Assembly: GCF_014050145.1 (NCBI RefSeq) | Contig: NZ_JACFYF010000009.1 | Span: 94,112-158,111, forward strand | DNA: 64,000 bases | Direction: 5' to 3' | From: Vibrio marinisediminis | Lineage (GTDB): Bacteria > Pseudomonadota > Gammaproteobacteria > Enterobacterales > Vibrionaceae | In this document: positions 1-8,036 of the stretch, piece by piece | Position numbering within the stretch: position 1 is the first letter of the stretch | How the letters are laid out: each line of letters opens with the position of its first letter | Program-made: the position numbers and the translations under genes | Notes under the pieces: generated by a model | Seen by the model: the letters and a program-made list of their open reading frames with translations, nothing else | Database searches by the model: none | Told to the model about the DNA's origin: nothing

Positions 1-368
1 GCTAACTGATACGCCACAGCTTTTCTCTGTTCACTTGCCACATTTTTAAGTTTCGCGAAGGTACGGTCCAGCGCCCACTTTAAGTTGATTGCCGTCGGGC
101 GCGTTTCTATCAAAACGTCGTAACACGTTTGCAGATGTTCATCACTGGTATCTTCTGTCATGCCTAATGCCATACCATAGGCAGCAACTGCACCGATTAA
201 AGGCGCGCCTCGCACCCACATCTCTCGAATGGCGGTCGCAGCTAACTTCATTGAGTCAAGTTGTATGACTTCAATCTCAAACGGGAGTTTGGTTTGATCT
301 AATATCTCTACCGTCCATCCATCTTTTGCCACCCATACTGTACGTTGGTGTTTTCCATTAATTTTCAT
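1..368 (-). CDS. mtnA: S-methyl-5-thioribose-1-phosphate isomerase, N-terminal part (cut by window edge)
   Basis: The first ~122 residues are in the window and the 3' end lies to the left. The start is the ATG at 366-368, 9 bp after the mtnK stop. The translation carries the MtnA/eIF2B-alpha-like N-terminus, including the segment [15 protein letters not shown], which is strongly conserved in this family. MtnA isomerises 5-methylthioribose-1-phosphate to 5-methylthioribulose-1-phosphate in the cytoplasm, directly after the MtnK reaction. It is the last visible gene of the minus-strand methylthioribose operon. Whether MtnB/C/D/E or an aldolase follows cannot be seen. Function confidence is high; completeness is unknown. 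Confidence 0.9.
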   Translation of the reverse strand, partial: MKINGKHQRTVWVAKDGWTVEILDQTKLPFEIEVIQLDSMKLAATAIREMWVRGAPLIGAVAAYGMALGMTEDTSDEHLQTCYDVLIETRPTAINLKWALDRTFAKLKNVASEQRKAVAYQL

Positions 369-377
369 AGCAACCTC

Positions 378-1643
378 TTAGCAACTTTGTGCAAACTGAC
401 CAATAGTGGCAATTTCTTTGTATTCTTTTGCATTTACGATGAGCTCACGAGCCAGTTTTAGTGCTCGACGCTCACAGCTTGCGCGTAACTCAGCATTTTC
501 AATTTCTTTAAAGTCAGCCACTCCGGCAAACCCAATGATGCGGCGGTTCATCTCTAATCCCGCATTCACCAACGTTTCTTCTAACAGGGTTTGGAAGAAT
601 TCGCTTTGCGCGCGTTGCAGTACTTTTTCACCCAAACCTTGTTGATAGATTTCGACGGGATAGGCATCACCCTGCTGCTTGTCATTCCAAAGCTGGGTAA
701 AGTGGGTCACAAACACATGCCAAGTTGAGGTGATTTGTTCAAGAAGATAGCGTTGGTATTCATCGCATTTCGCTTCGTCACTCTCCCAACCAGGACGAGA
801 GAAATATGCCATAAGTAAATTGCCAACATAGTTGCCAATATCAAACGCCATCGGTCCCATGAAGCCAAATTCAGGGTCTATCACTTTGGTTTCTGACTCA
901 GTAACCATGATCGATCCTGAATGCAAATCACCGTGTAGCAATGCTTGACTCTCTGTCATAAATTTATACTTGTAACGCATTGCCACTTGAATCATCTCTT
1001 CGTCTTGCCAGACTTTATGCACATCGGCATCAAGCTGAGGAGATGTCCAGTTATTACGCTCGGCGTCAAAATAAGGTTCAGAGAAAATCAAATCCTCGGT
1101 GATCTTGCAAAGCTCATGGTTCACAGCAAATTTTGACACCAGAGCTTTTTTCTCTTCAGCATTCATGCCGATGTCAGAGGTGTGGAATAGCGTTTGCGCT
1201 AAGAAAACACCCACATCCTCAGCCAAGCAAGCGAAGGTTTTACCTGCGATCAACTCTTTACGTAAAATCACGTGTGGTGATAAAAATTCCATGGCAAAAA
1301 TGGCCATATCTTGATCATAGAAATAAACTTGCGGTACCAATCTATGCCCAGCAAACTTCGCTTCTATATTAAGTACGTTGTACTCAAAATAAGCGCGCGT
1401 TAAAGAAAGTTTCCAACTCTCACCCGCCGCACGTACGTAGGGTAATGCTTGTTTTACAACAATCGTTTTCTCTAATCCTTCAACAATAAACACTAAGTTC
1501 AAGTTGCCATCACCGACTTCTTTTACTGTCCACTCTTTGGGCTCACCACCCAAGACCAAATCACTCGGTAATTTCTTGCTAAGGTATGAAGGTAAAGATT
1601 CACTGGTTAAAGGCGCGTAGCCAGCTGGAACGGTATTCGACAT
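378..1643 (-). CDS. mtnK: 5-methylthioribose kinase
   Basis: MtnK phosphorylates the anomeric C1 hydroxyl of 5-methylthioribose using ATP. The ~421-residue product has the APH/choline-kinase-like fold, with the catalytic loop HGDLHSGS near residue 236 and the metal-binding DPEFGF near residue 257. The ATG at 1643 is preferred over the in-frame ATG at 1652, because the latter lies inside the Shine-Dalgarno AAGGATGG, which is well spaced from 1643. It sits between the sugar-binding protein gene and mtnA. A hairpin at 1675-1696 separates it from the binding-protein gene. The mtnK-mtnA pairing makes the assignment secure. Confidence 0.93.
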   Translation of the reverse strand: MSNTVPAGYAPLTSESLPSYLSKKLPSDLVLGGEPKEWTVKEVGDGNLNLVFIVEGLEKTIVVKQALPYVRAAGESWKLSLTRAYFEYNVLNIEAKFAGHRLVPQVYFYDQDMAIFAMEFLSPHVILRKELIAGKTFACLAEDVGVFLAQTLFHTSDIGMNAEEKKALVSKFAVNHELCKITEDLIFSEPYFDAERNNWTSPQLDADVHKVWQDEEMIQVAMRYKYKFMTESQALLHGDLHSGSIMVTESETKVIDPEFGFMGPMAFDIGNYVGNLLMAYFSRPGWESDEAKCDEYQRYLLEQITSTWHVFVTHFTQLWNDKQQGDAYPVEIYQQGLGEKVLQRAQSEFFQTLLEETLVNAGLEMNRRIIGFAGVADFKEIENAELRASCERRALKLARELIVNAKEYKEIATIGQFAQSC

Positions 1644-1674
1644 AACGACCATCCTTAATATTGTAATGCGGAAC

Positions 1675-1696
1675 TAGGGCGAGCTTTCTCGCCCTT
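1675..1696 (-). promoter_or_regulatory. Intercistronic hairpin between binding-protein gene and mtnK
   Basis: Arms of about 9 bp (AGGGCGAG against CTCGCCCT plus flanking pairs) enclose a 4-nt loop, 80 bp after the preceding start region and just upstream of the mtnK Shine-Dalgarno. No U-tract follows on the minus strand, so it is unlikely to be a full terminator. Such a stem commonly protects upstream binding-protein mRNA from 3' exonucleases, giving more binding protein than downstream enzymes; that role is inferred. Confidence 0.6.
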
Positions 1697-1723
1697 AAAT
1701 ACGGAACTTGTTGGTAAACTAAA

Positions 1724-2761
1724 TTAGTTAACCGTTGGCATTGGCATCCAATCAGTCACCAATACGGTTGAAGATGAGAACGAAGGAATCTTGCTTACCA
1801 AGTCGTCCATATTTTTAATGTCTTGTTGGTTAAGCATCTCTTGCGTGATCAGTACTGGTGGAACAGTTACCTGCTTTTCAACCTTGTCACCGTTCATTAG
1901 CATCGCCAACGCTCGAACACTCACCTCACCCATGATTGATGGGTTGGTTGCCACGGTTGCTACCCATGCACTATTTGGCTCACGCATAGCTTGGATATCA
2001 GAATTAGAAATATCAGCACTGTAAATCTTAACCTTGCTTGCTAAGCCAGCTTCATCAACCGCAATTTTTATCCCTTTGGCAAACTCATCATAAGGTGAAA
2101 ACGCAACAGAAATGTCTGGATTTGCACGGAATACTGCCGCTGCTTGGTCCGCAACTTGGTTAGGAATTGGGTTGTTCATGGTGCCAAAACGCGCGATCTC
2201 TTCAATATTTGGATAGGTTGTTTTGAATTCAGCAAACACTTCGTCACGGCGATCAAGTGGTGGAATACCCGGAACGTAGACATAAGCCGCTTTCCAAGCT
2301 TCACCGTTATCTTTTACTGCTTGTTCTAGTGACATACGAGCAATCAAATGATCGTCTTGGTTGATCTGTGGAATGGCTGGGTTATCTGCGTTTACGTCAA
2401 AAGCGACCACTTTAATGCCATTTTGAACCGCTAGATCCGCCAAATCTTTAATTGAATCCGTAAAGCCATGTTGCAATACGATACCGTCATAGCCTTTCAT
2501 GATCGCTTGCTCTAGCTGGTTGCGCTGTAGCGAGGCGTCTTGACGCGCGTCATATACATCTAATTTAAAACCAAGTGCTTCAGATTGGCGTTTTACGCCT
2601 TTAAGGTACAACTCTGGAAAATCACCCTGTGACAGATAACGTACGTGGGCAATTCTCAACTCTTTTCCTTCAAATGGAGATTGAGTGTCAGCTACCACAC
2701 TGCCTGTCACCATTACACCAGCGATGGAAGCGCAAAGAGTGAGTGTTTTTAAGGTCTTCAT
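1724..2761 (-). CDS. Sugar ABC transporter periplasmic binding protein (probable methylthioribose)
   Basis: The ~345-residue protein starts at 2761, where AAGGAA is well placed; upstream in-frame codons lack a Shine-Dalgarno. It has a Sec signal peptide (MKTLKTLTLCASIAGVMVTG, cleaved near ADT). The rest is a type-1 periplasmic binding protein of the ribose/galactose (Peripla_BP_4) class, with the typical stretch YDGIVLQHG in lobe 1. It delivers its ligand to the permease/ATPase encoded immediately upstream. Placement in one operon with mtnK and mtnA suggests 5-methylthioribose or a related 5-deoxypentose as ligand. That specificity is an inference from context, not from residues. Confidence 0.85.
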   Translation of the reverse strand: MKTLKTLTLCASIAGVMVTGSVVADTQSPFEGKELRIAHVRYLSQGDFPELYLKGVKRQSEALGFKLDVYDARQDASLQRNQLEQAIMKGYDGIVLQHGFTDSIKDLADLAVQNGIKVVAFDVNADNPAIPQINQDDHLIARMSLEQAVKDNGEAWKAAYVYVPGIPPLDRRDEVFAEFKTTYPNIEEIARFGTMNNPIPNQVADQAAAVFRANPDISVAFSPYDEFAKGIKIAVDEAGLASKVKIYSADISNSDIQAMREPNSAWVATVATNPSIMGEVSVRALAMLMNGDKVEKQVTVPPVLITQEMLNQQDIKNMDDLVSKIPSFSSSTVLVTDWMPMPTVN

Positions 2762-2777
2762 TGTTATTTCCTTATAT

Positions 2778-3761
2778 TTATGCACGTTTATTGGATAAGC
2801 CAAAGGTAAACATTAGTGCTGCTACCAGTACTAAGCCTTTAATAAAGTCTTGTGTGTAATAGGGAGTATTCATCATGGTGAGTCCGTTTAGCAGTACGCC
2901 GACAAACAGCGCGCCAATAGCCGAACCTTGAGCATTAGGTCTTGCCGCACCAAGCACGGCGAAACCAATTAACGCCCCTGCGACACCATCCATCAGCAGG
3001 GAGTTGCCAGAACTTACGTCACCTCGCCCAATTCGGGCAGCCAGCAAAATGCCACCAATTGAGGCATAAACGCCAGACATCACATAAGCGACATAACGGT
3101 AGAACTTGATGCGTGCACCAGCTAATTTAGCCGCTTGTTCATTCGAGCCAATGGCATACATCACTCGACCATGGCGCGTTCGCTCCAAGAAGAAATAAGT
3201 GATCACTGCCAGTATCAACATGATGACAACCGGTACAGGAATGATGTCAAAAATGCGCGCTCGACCTAGGAACAAAAAGCTTTCAGAAAAAGTGCCCGTC
3301 GCCGTTTCACCATTTGCTAGAGACATACCCGTTGAAATTGAACGACCTTGAGTCGGGATAAGTTGTAAACCCAATAACAAAAACATCATGCCTAAGGTAG
3401 TAAGCAGATCTGGCACTTTCATTTGCACAGTCATAAAACCGTTAACCAAGCCAACCAACACGCCGACCGTAATGGCGGCAAAGATGGCCATGCCGGTTCC
3501 ACCATCAAACACCACCATTACGTAGCTGGCTGTCATCATTGAAAACGCCGCCGTTGAACCAATCGACAAATCAAAACCATCAACTGCCAAGGTTGCCGTC
3601 ACGCCAAGGGCTAAAATGGCAACAATCGACACTGACTGGAGGATGATCATCATATTAATGGTGCTAAGAAACGCCGGTTCCGCGACTGAAAATAGAATCA
3701 GCATCAGAGCAAGTAAAATTAGCAAGCCATATTTAATGGCAAATTCACGCATATCTTTCAT
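2778..3761 (-). CDS. Sugar ABC transporter permease (RbsC family)
   Basis: A polytopic inner-membrane protein of about 327 residues with 8-10 hydrophobic segments. The RbsC/BPD_transp_2 signature region reads AIGSNEQAAKLAGARI, and the conserved DLSIGS is near the first third. The ATG at 3761 is chosen because GAGG lies 8 nt upstream; the ATG at 3770 directly abuts that Shine-Dalgarno. The start overlaps the end of the ATPase gene, implying translational coupling. It forms the membrane channel of the importer, probably as a homodimer as in other family members. Confidence 0.9.
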   Translation of the reverse strand: MKDMREFAIKYGLLILLALMLILFSVAEPAFLSTINMMIILQSVSIVAILALGVTATLAVDGFDLSIGSTAAFSMMTASYVMVVFDGGTGMAIFAAITVGVLVGLVNGFMTVQMKVPDLLTTLGMMFLLLGLQLIPTQGRSISTGMSLANGETATGTFSESFLFLGRARIFDIIPVPVVIMLILAVITYFFLERTRHGRVMYAIGSNEQAAKLAGARIKFYRYVAYVMSGVYASIGGILLAARIGRGDVSSGNSLLMDGVAGALIGFAVLGAARPNAQGSAIGALFVGVLLNGLTMMNTPYYTQDFIKGLVLVAALMFTFGLSNKRA

Positions 3762-5298
3762 CAGTGACATCCTCTGTATTCGTTATCTTGTCGTTTGATT
3801 TTTCTGGAGCAGCCGCTATTTGATTGATCAGTGTTGGCATATGAATTTGATCTATTCGGTGCACGCCAACTAGGTTGTTGTGATTAAACACGATGATTCG
3901 GTCGGCAATCTCTAACGCCTCTTCAACATCGGTACAAACCGCAATTGTGACACGGTCACTTGCAGTTTTACGCAAAAGCTCGCCTATTTGACGGCGGGAA
4001 GAAATATCGACACCTTGGAATGGTTCATTGAGCAATAACACATGGCATGATTCCATCATCCATCGAGCCACCATGGCTTTTTGTTGATTCCCCCCAGATA
4101 AGGTCGTCATTAAATCTTCTTGATCGGTGTACTTTACTTTGGTGGTTTGAATTGCCGCCGTGACGTGCTCTTTTTCACGCTTTGTATCGATAAAACCAAA
4201 CGACGAAAAATGCTTTAAAAAAGGTAAGCTTACGTTTTGTTCTATCGAAAAATCAGGGATCAAAGCGTTATTGCCACGGTCTTCTTGCACCATAAAGATA
4301 CCGCTATTAATCGCATGGGTTGGTGTGCTCGGTGTCCAATCGTATCCCTCTAGGGTGATGCGCCCAGAAGCAAATTTAGCCATGCCAAAGATGCCTTCAA
4401 CCACTGAAGTGCACCCTGATGATAGAAGACCTGTAAGCACGACTATCTCACCTGCTCTAAACGTCAGATCAAATGGCGCCGAATGGGGCTTCAACCGAAC
4501 ATCTAAGATCTCCAAAATAGTATGGTCACCCTCTCGATACTGGTGGCTCACAGCCCCCACGGCATGACCAAGCATTGAATCAACGGCCGCATCGTAATCT
4601 AATGGGGGTTCGAACATCCCCACGATACGACCTTCACGCAACGCGGCAATTTTATCGGCAAGGGTACGAATGTCTGACATCCGGTGTGAGATATAAACCA
4701 CCGCCACACCTTCGCTTCGCATGGTTTGCACTGCCTCAAACAGCTTGACCGATTCAGTGTCGGAAAGTGAGGATGTTGGCTCATCAAGAATAAGTAGCTT
4801 AGGTTTATCGGAAATAGCACGCGCTATCGCGACCAGTTGTTTGTCCGCTTGTGACAATTCAGATACTTGAGTATCTAAAGGCAAGGTTAAACCAATTTTA
4901 TCTGCGATTGGTTGCGCTTGTTTTTGTAGCTCTTTTTTTGTAATGAAAGTGCTAAACCGTCCGTCACACAACTTATCGAGTAATAGGTTCTCAGCAATGT
5001 TCAAGTCTTGAACCACACCATCGTTAATGATTTGGTGGACGGTGATAATGCCGGCATCACGTGCAGACTGAGGGGTCGAAACGTCAACGGGTTGATCGTT
5101 TATAAAAATGGCGCCTTCATCTGCAGAATAAACGCCACTTAATATCTTCACCAACGTTGACTTACCTGCGCCATTCGCACCCATCAACGCTAGGACACTC
5201 CCACCTTCGATGCTCAGGCTAATATCATGTAAGACCGTATTACTACCGAAGGCCTTTTTGATGGATCGTATCTCAATAGTATTTGTGACTTCTGACAT
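3745..5298 (-). CDS. Sugar ABC transporter ATP-binding protein, tandem (RbsA/MglA family)
   Basis: About 517 residues with two fused ABC domains, as in RbsA. Domain 1 has Walker A GANGAGKS at residues 40-47 and Walker B LLILDEPTS. Its signature is degenerate (LSQADKQ). Domain 2 has a degenerate Walker A (GLLSSGCTS) but an intact signature LSGGNQQK, and its Walker B reads LLLNEPFQ, with Asn in place of the usual Asp. This asymmetry is usual for the family, though the Asn is worth noting. The start at 5298 follows GGAG; an upstream in-frame ATG at 5316 lacks spacing. It energises uptake through the adjacent permease. Confidence 0.9.
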   Translation of the reverse strand: MSEVTNTIEIRSIKKAFGSNTVLHDISLSIEGGSVLALMGANGAGKSTLVKILSGVYSADEGAIFINDQPVDVSTPQSARDAGIITVHQIINDGVVQDLNIAENLLLDKLCDGRFSTFITKKELQKQAQPIADKIGLTLPLDTQVSELSQADKQLVAIARAISDKPKLLILDEPTSSLSDTESVKLFEAVQTMRSEGVAVVYISHRMSDIRTLADKIAALREGRIVGMFEPPLDYDAAVDSMLGHAVGAVSHQYREGDHTILEILDVRLKPHSAPFDLTFRAGEIVVLTGLLSSGCTSVVEGIFGMAKFASGRITLEGYDWTPSTPTHAINSGIFMVQEDRGNNALIPDFSIEQNVSLPFLKHFSSFGFIDTKREKEHVTAAIQTTKVKYTDQEDLMTTLSGGNQQKAMVARWMMESCHVLLLNEPFQGVDISSRRQIGELLRKTASDRVTIAVCTDVEEALEIADRIIVFNHNNLVGVHRIDQIHMPTLINQIAAAPEKSNDKITNTEDVTDERYA

Positions 5299-5307
5299 GA
5301 ACACTCC

Positions 5308-5352
5308 ATTGATCATCCAAGTGATTTACAAAAGTAATACTAGATGATCAAT
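5308..5352. repeat. 10-bp inverted repeat upstream of the ABC ATPase gene
   Basis: ATTGATCATC at 5308-5317 is a perfect inverted match to GATGATCAAT at 5343-5352, with 25 nt between. It lies in the 133-nt gap between the RbsD-like gene and the ATPase gene, beside the ATPase Shine-Dalgarno. It could be an internal operator for the neighbouring SorC-type regulator or an RNA stem; the sequence alone does not decide. Confidence 0.55.
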
Positions 5353-5431
5353 TGTTAAGCATTCTGTGATTAAGATAGCAGTTTAAAAAATGAACAGCAT
5401 TTCCCGCCTCGATTTGTACTGATTTATGACA

Positions 5432-5863
5432 TCAGTCAAATATCACACCCTTTTGCAATATCATGCAAGCATATGGGCGCATATCATTGGTACTTATCAC
5501 CAACTGACACCCGCGAGTCGCGGTATAAAACTCTTGCCTATCCATCAACTCTGTTGAATATTTCGCTTCCTCTGAGTTTCGTTTAACTTCGAAAAAATCC
5601 GACGCAGCATCAGTAGGTTGTGCACTTCCATCTTCTGCCATTATCCACATCGGTGTCTCAGTAAACGCATCGAGTGGAAAATGCTTGAGTACACTACTCA
5701 GCACTTGTGACGCGTTAACTCCTGGAAGAGAAATATGGCAAAACTGAGCATGTGAGCGAGCAGGGAAATTGGCATCAACAATGGCTAAACGGTCACCGTG
5801 CCCCATATTTTGTAAAGCAAATAACAATTCAGCATTCAATAGTGGGTCTATATGTTTCAACAT
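5432..5863 (-). CDS. RbsD/FucU family sugar mutarotase
   Basis: 143 residues, the normal length for RbsD/FucU. The family core GHGDRLAIVDANFP holds the catalytic-region His at about residue 22, and the C-terminal segment TRGCQLVISTNDMRPYAC matches the family's second conserved block. These cytoplasmic enzymes interconvert anomers or ring forms of imported ribose or fucose. AAAGG sits 9 nt before the ATG. It is the first gene of the minus-strand operon leading into the ABC transporter and mtnKA. 5-Methylthioribose cannot form a pyranose, so an anomerase (FucU-like) role supplying the correct anomer to MtnK is the sensible inference. Confidence 0.85.
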   Translation of the reverse strand: MLKHIDPLLNAELLFALQNMGHGDRLAIVDANFPARSHAQFCHISLPGVNASQVLSSVLKHFPLDAFTETPMWIMAEDGSAQPTDAASDFFEVKRNSEEAKYSTELMDRQEFYTATRGCQLVISTNDMRPYACMILQKGVIFD

Positions 5864-5874
5864 TAGAATTTACC

Positions 5875-5896
5875 TTTGTATTTACATTCATACAAA
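5875..5896. promoter_or_regulatory. Candidate SorC-type operator in the divergent intergenic region
   Basis: TTTGTAT (5875-5881) and ATACAAA (5890-5896) form a 7-bp inverted repeat with an 8-nt spacer. It lies 11 bp upstream of the RbsD-like start and about 105 bp upstream of the divergent regulator. Size and position fit an operator of the SorC/DeoR-type regulator, but no binding data or second copy supports it. Confidence 0.35.
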
Positions 5897-6001
5897 AGTC
5901 TATTACATTTTTTTATGTCAGCAAGACCACAAAACTTTTATAATTGTCAAAACATGAGAATACTTACAGAATTCAAATAATAATCATAAGGATGGCAATC
6001 G

Positions 6002-6991
6002 ATGACCGATGCTGTGCTACGAAACGTCAGCGCATTCAATAGTGATCCAGTGCTTCATGCAACTTGGCTTTACTACCAAGAAGGACTTAGCCAAACAGAA
6101 GTAGCTAAGTTGATGGGTATTTCACGAGTAACGGTAGTGAAGTATTTGCAAACCGCACGAGAAAAAGGATTGGTGCAGATAAGTCTCGATTTAAATACCT
6201 TTTCCTCTATTGAAACCTCGTTACTGATCAAAGATAAGTTCAACCTCGAACGCGTCATCATCGTTCCCGATGGCGAACATGCAGATCAGCGTGAAGACTC
6301 AAAGCTAATGCGTGAACGTCTTGCTCGTGCTGGAGGGATGTATTTAAATCAAGTGGTCGAAGATAGTGACGTGCTTGGTGTTGCTTGGGGGCGAACCATC
6401 CATCAGATGAGTCACCTAATGACACCGAAGAGTTGTAAAGACGTCACCGTCATGCAAATGCTCGGTTCAATGCCAGCTCAACCCGACTTCACTACCATTG
6501 AATCCTCTTCTCAATTAGCACACCGCCTCTCTGGTCGCGTAATTTCCCTGCATGTTCCAGCAGTGGTTTCGAGCTCGCGTCTTGCGATGGAACTACAAGC
6601 TGAACCCATCATCCGTGCCAATTTTGATGCACTGACTCGCTGCAACAAAGCACTGTTTGTGGTTGGTAATGCACTCGAAGAGAACCCGTTGATTCGTGTT
6701 GGCGTGCTTTCAAAAAAAGAGATGCAAAACTACCGAGAACTAGGCGCTGTCGGTGTCATTTGTGGGCGTTTTTACGACAAGTTTGGGCAACCGGTCGTCG
6801 CTGAGATCGATTTGAGAATATTGGGCATTAGCCTCGCACAGCTTCGCCAAGTCGAAAGGCGCATTTTCCTCGCGGGTGGCAAGCGTAATTATGAAGCAAC
6901 GCTTGGCGCTATTTTGGGAGGGTATGTTTCAGATTTGATTATTGATGAAGGTACTGCCGAATTTTTAGCAACTGTCGACGTTCCAAAGTAA
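6002..6991 (+). CDS. SorC/DeoR-type sugar-responsive transcriptional regulator
   Basis: 329 residues. An N-terminal helix-turn-helix occupies residues ~27-50 (LSQTEVAKLMGISRVTV). The rest is a SorC-type sugar-phosphate-binding domain, with DVLGVAWGRTIHQM and the C-terminal GGYVSDLIIDEGTA that resembles the ligand-loop motif of the family. The start ATG at 6002 has AAGGA upstream. It is transcribed divergently from the RbsD-ABC-mtnKA operon, so it most likely controls that operon in response to a phosphorylated intermediate such as methylthioribose-1-phosphate or methylthioribulose-1-phosphate. The effector is inferred. Confidence 0.85.
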   Translation: MTDAVLRNVSAFNSDPVLHATWLYYQEGLSQTEVAKLMGISRVTVVKYLQTAREKGLVQISLDLNTFSSIETSLLIKDKFNLERVIIVPDGEHADQREDSKLMRERLARAGGMYLNQVVEDSDVLGVAWGRTIHQMSHLMTPKSCKDVTVMQMLGSMPAQPDFTTIESSSQLAHRLSGRVISLHVPAVVSSSRLAMELQAEPIIRANFDALTRCNKALFVVGNALEENPLIRVGVLSKKEMQNYRELGAVGVICGRFYDKFGQPVVAEIDLRILGISLAQLRQVERRIFLAGGKRNYEATLGAILGGYVSDLIIDEGTAEFLATVDVPK

Positions 6992-7009
6992 AACCACTCC
7001 AGTTACAGT

Positions 7010-7028
7010 AATGCCGCAACGCGGCATT
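7010..7028 (+). terminator. Hairpin after the SorC-type regulator
   Basis: AATGCCGC and GCGGCATT form an 8-bp perfect stem with a 3-nt loop, 19 bp after the regulator stop. No clear T-tract follows, so termination strength is uncertain. The pirin gene ends convergently at 7063. Confidence 0.5.
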
Positions 7029-7062
7029 GCTCGTTACAACCAAATAATTTAAAACCAATCAA

Positions 7063-7929
7063 TTAATATCCATCAAACACACCTGCATTATAGTCTTCAA
7101 CTGCCTGATTAATCTCTTCCATGCTGTTCATCACAAATGGACCATAATGAACCACCGGCTCATCGATTGGTTGTCCACTAAACACCAGCACGCCACTAAC
7201 CTCTTCGGCGTGAAGCTCAGCATATTCAGCATGACTTAATAGTGCCATCTGCCCTTGATGTACGGCACTTCCCTGAACACTGATCTCACCACGGTAGACA
7301 TACAGCATCATGTTGTGATGTTCTGGGACTTGTAGATGAAGAAGATTGCCCTGCTCTGCTCGCCAATCGGCCACACTGGCTGGCACTCCTGTTGTCATTA
7401 ATGGTGCAAATACAGCGTCACCGTTAATAATAAGTTCACCAGAAATGAGCCGCACTAAACCTGCCTCTTTTGAGCGATGTTCGGTTATCGTTTCTGGTTG
7501 AAAATCATGGTATTGCGCTGGCTTCATTTTGTCGCGCGCGGGTTGGTTTATCCAAATTTGAAAGCCGTGCAACTCACCGTCTTGCATAATTGGCATCTCA
7601 CTGTGAATGACGCCTCTACCGGCTGCCATCCATTGCGCTCCGCCACTTCGCAATTGACCGACATTACCCATGTGGTCTTCATGCTGAAAATGCCCTTGCA
7701 GCATATAGGTTAATGTTTCAATACCGCGATGTGGATGGGGAGGAAACCCACCAACGTAGTCTTGTCGTTGATCGGTTTTTAGTTCATCAACCATTAGGAA
7801 GGGGGAAAAACTCGCGTTATTAAAACCTGCAATACGACGTATTTTAACGCCATCTCCATCGGCAGTCGGAGTCGCATTAATGATTTTCAGGATTGCTCTT
7901 TGCTGGTGGGCTGTTTTTGCTTCACTCAT
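7063..7929 (-). CDS. Pirin family protein
   Basis: 288 residues, a two-cupin pirin of normal length. The metal-ligand set of the N-terminal cupin is complete: His65 and His67 in HPHRGIET, then His109 and Glu111 in GRGVIHSEMP. Bacterial pirins such as YhhW act as quercetin 2,3-dioxygenases in vitro; others bind metabolic enzymes or regulators. The physiological role here is unknown. The gene is monocistronic and convergent with the SorC-type regulator. Confidence 0.9.
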   Translation of the reverse strand: MSEAKTAHQQRAILKIINATPTADGDGVKIRRIAGFNNASFSPFLMVDELKTDQRQDYVGGFPPHPHRGIETLTYMLQGHFQHEDHMGNVGQLRSGGAQWMAAGRGVIHSEMPIMQDGELHGFQIWINQPARDKMKPAQYHDFQPETITEHRSKEAGLVRLISGELIINGDAVFAPLMTTGVPASVADWRAEQGNLLHLQVPEHHNMMLYVYRGEISVQGSAVHQGQMALLSHAEYAELHAEEVSGVLVFSGQPIDEPVVHYGPFVMNSMEEINQAVEDYNAGVFDGY

Positions 7930-8036
7930 AACAACTGTTCCTACTTTTTTGCTTTAAGAACAGTATAAAAACTAAGATAAAAAACAAACTCAGGAGAAAT
8001 TGCTCTACTCATTCGATAAATTCGAACAAGTAGAGA

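Noticed and set aside
4160-4567. 135-codon frame opposite the ABC ATPase gene
   Set aside because: Antisense to a clearly conserved ABC ATPase with intact motifs; no independent evidence.
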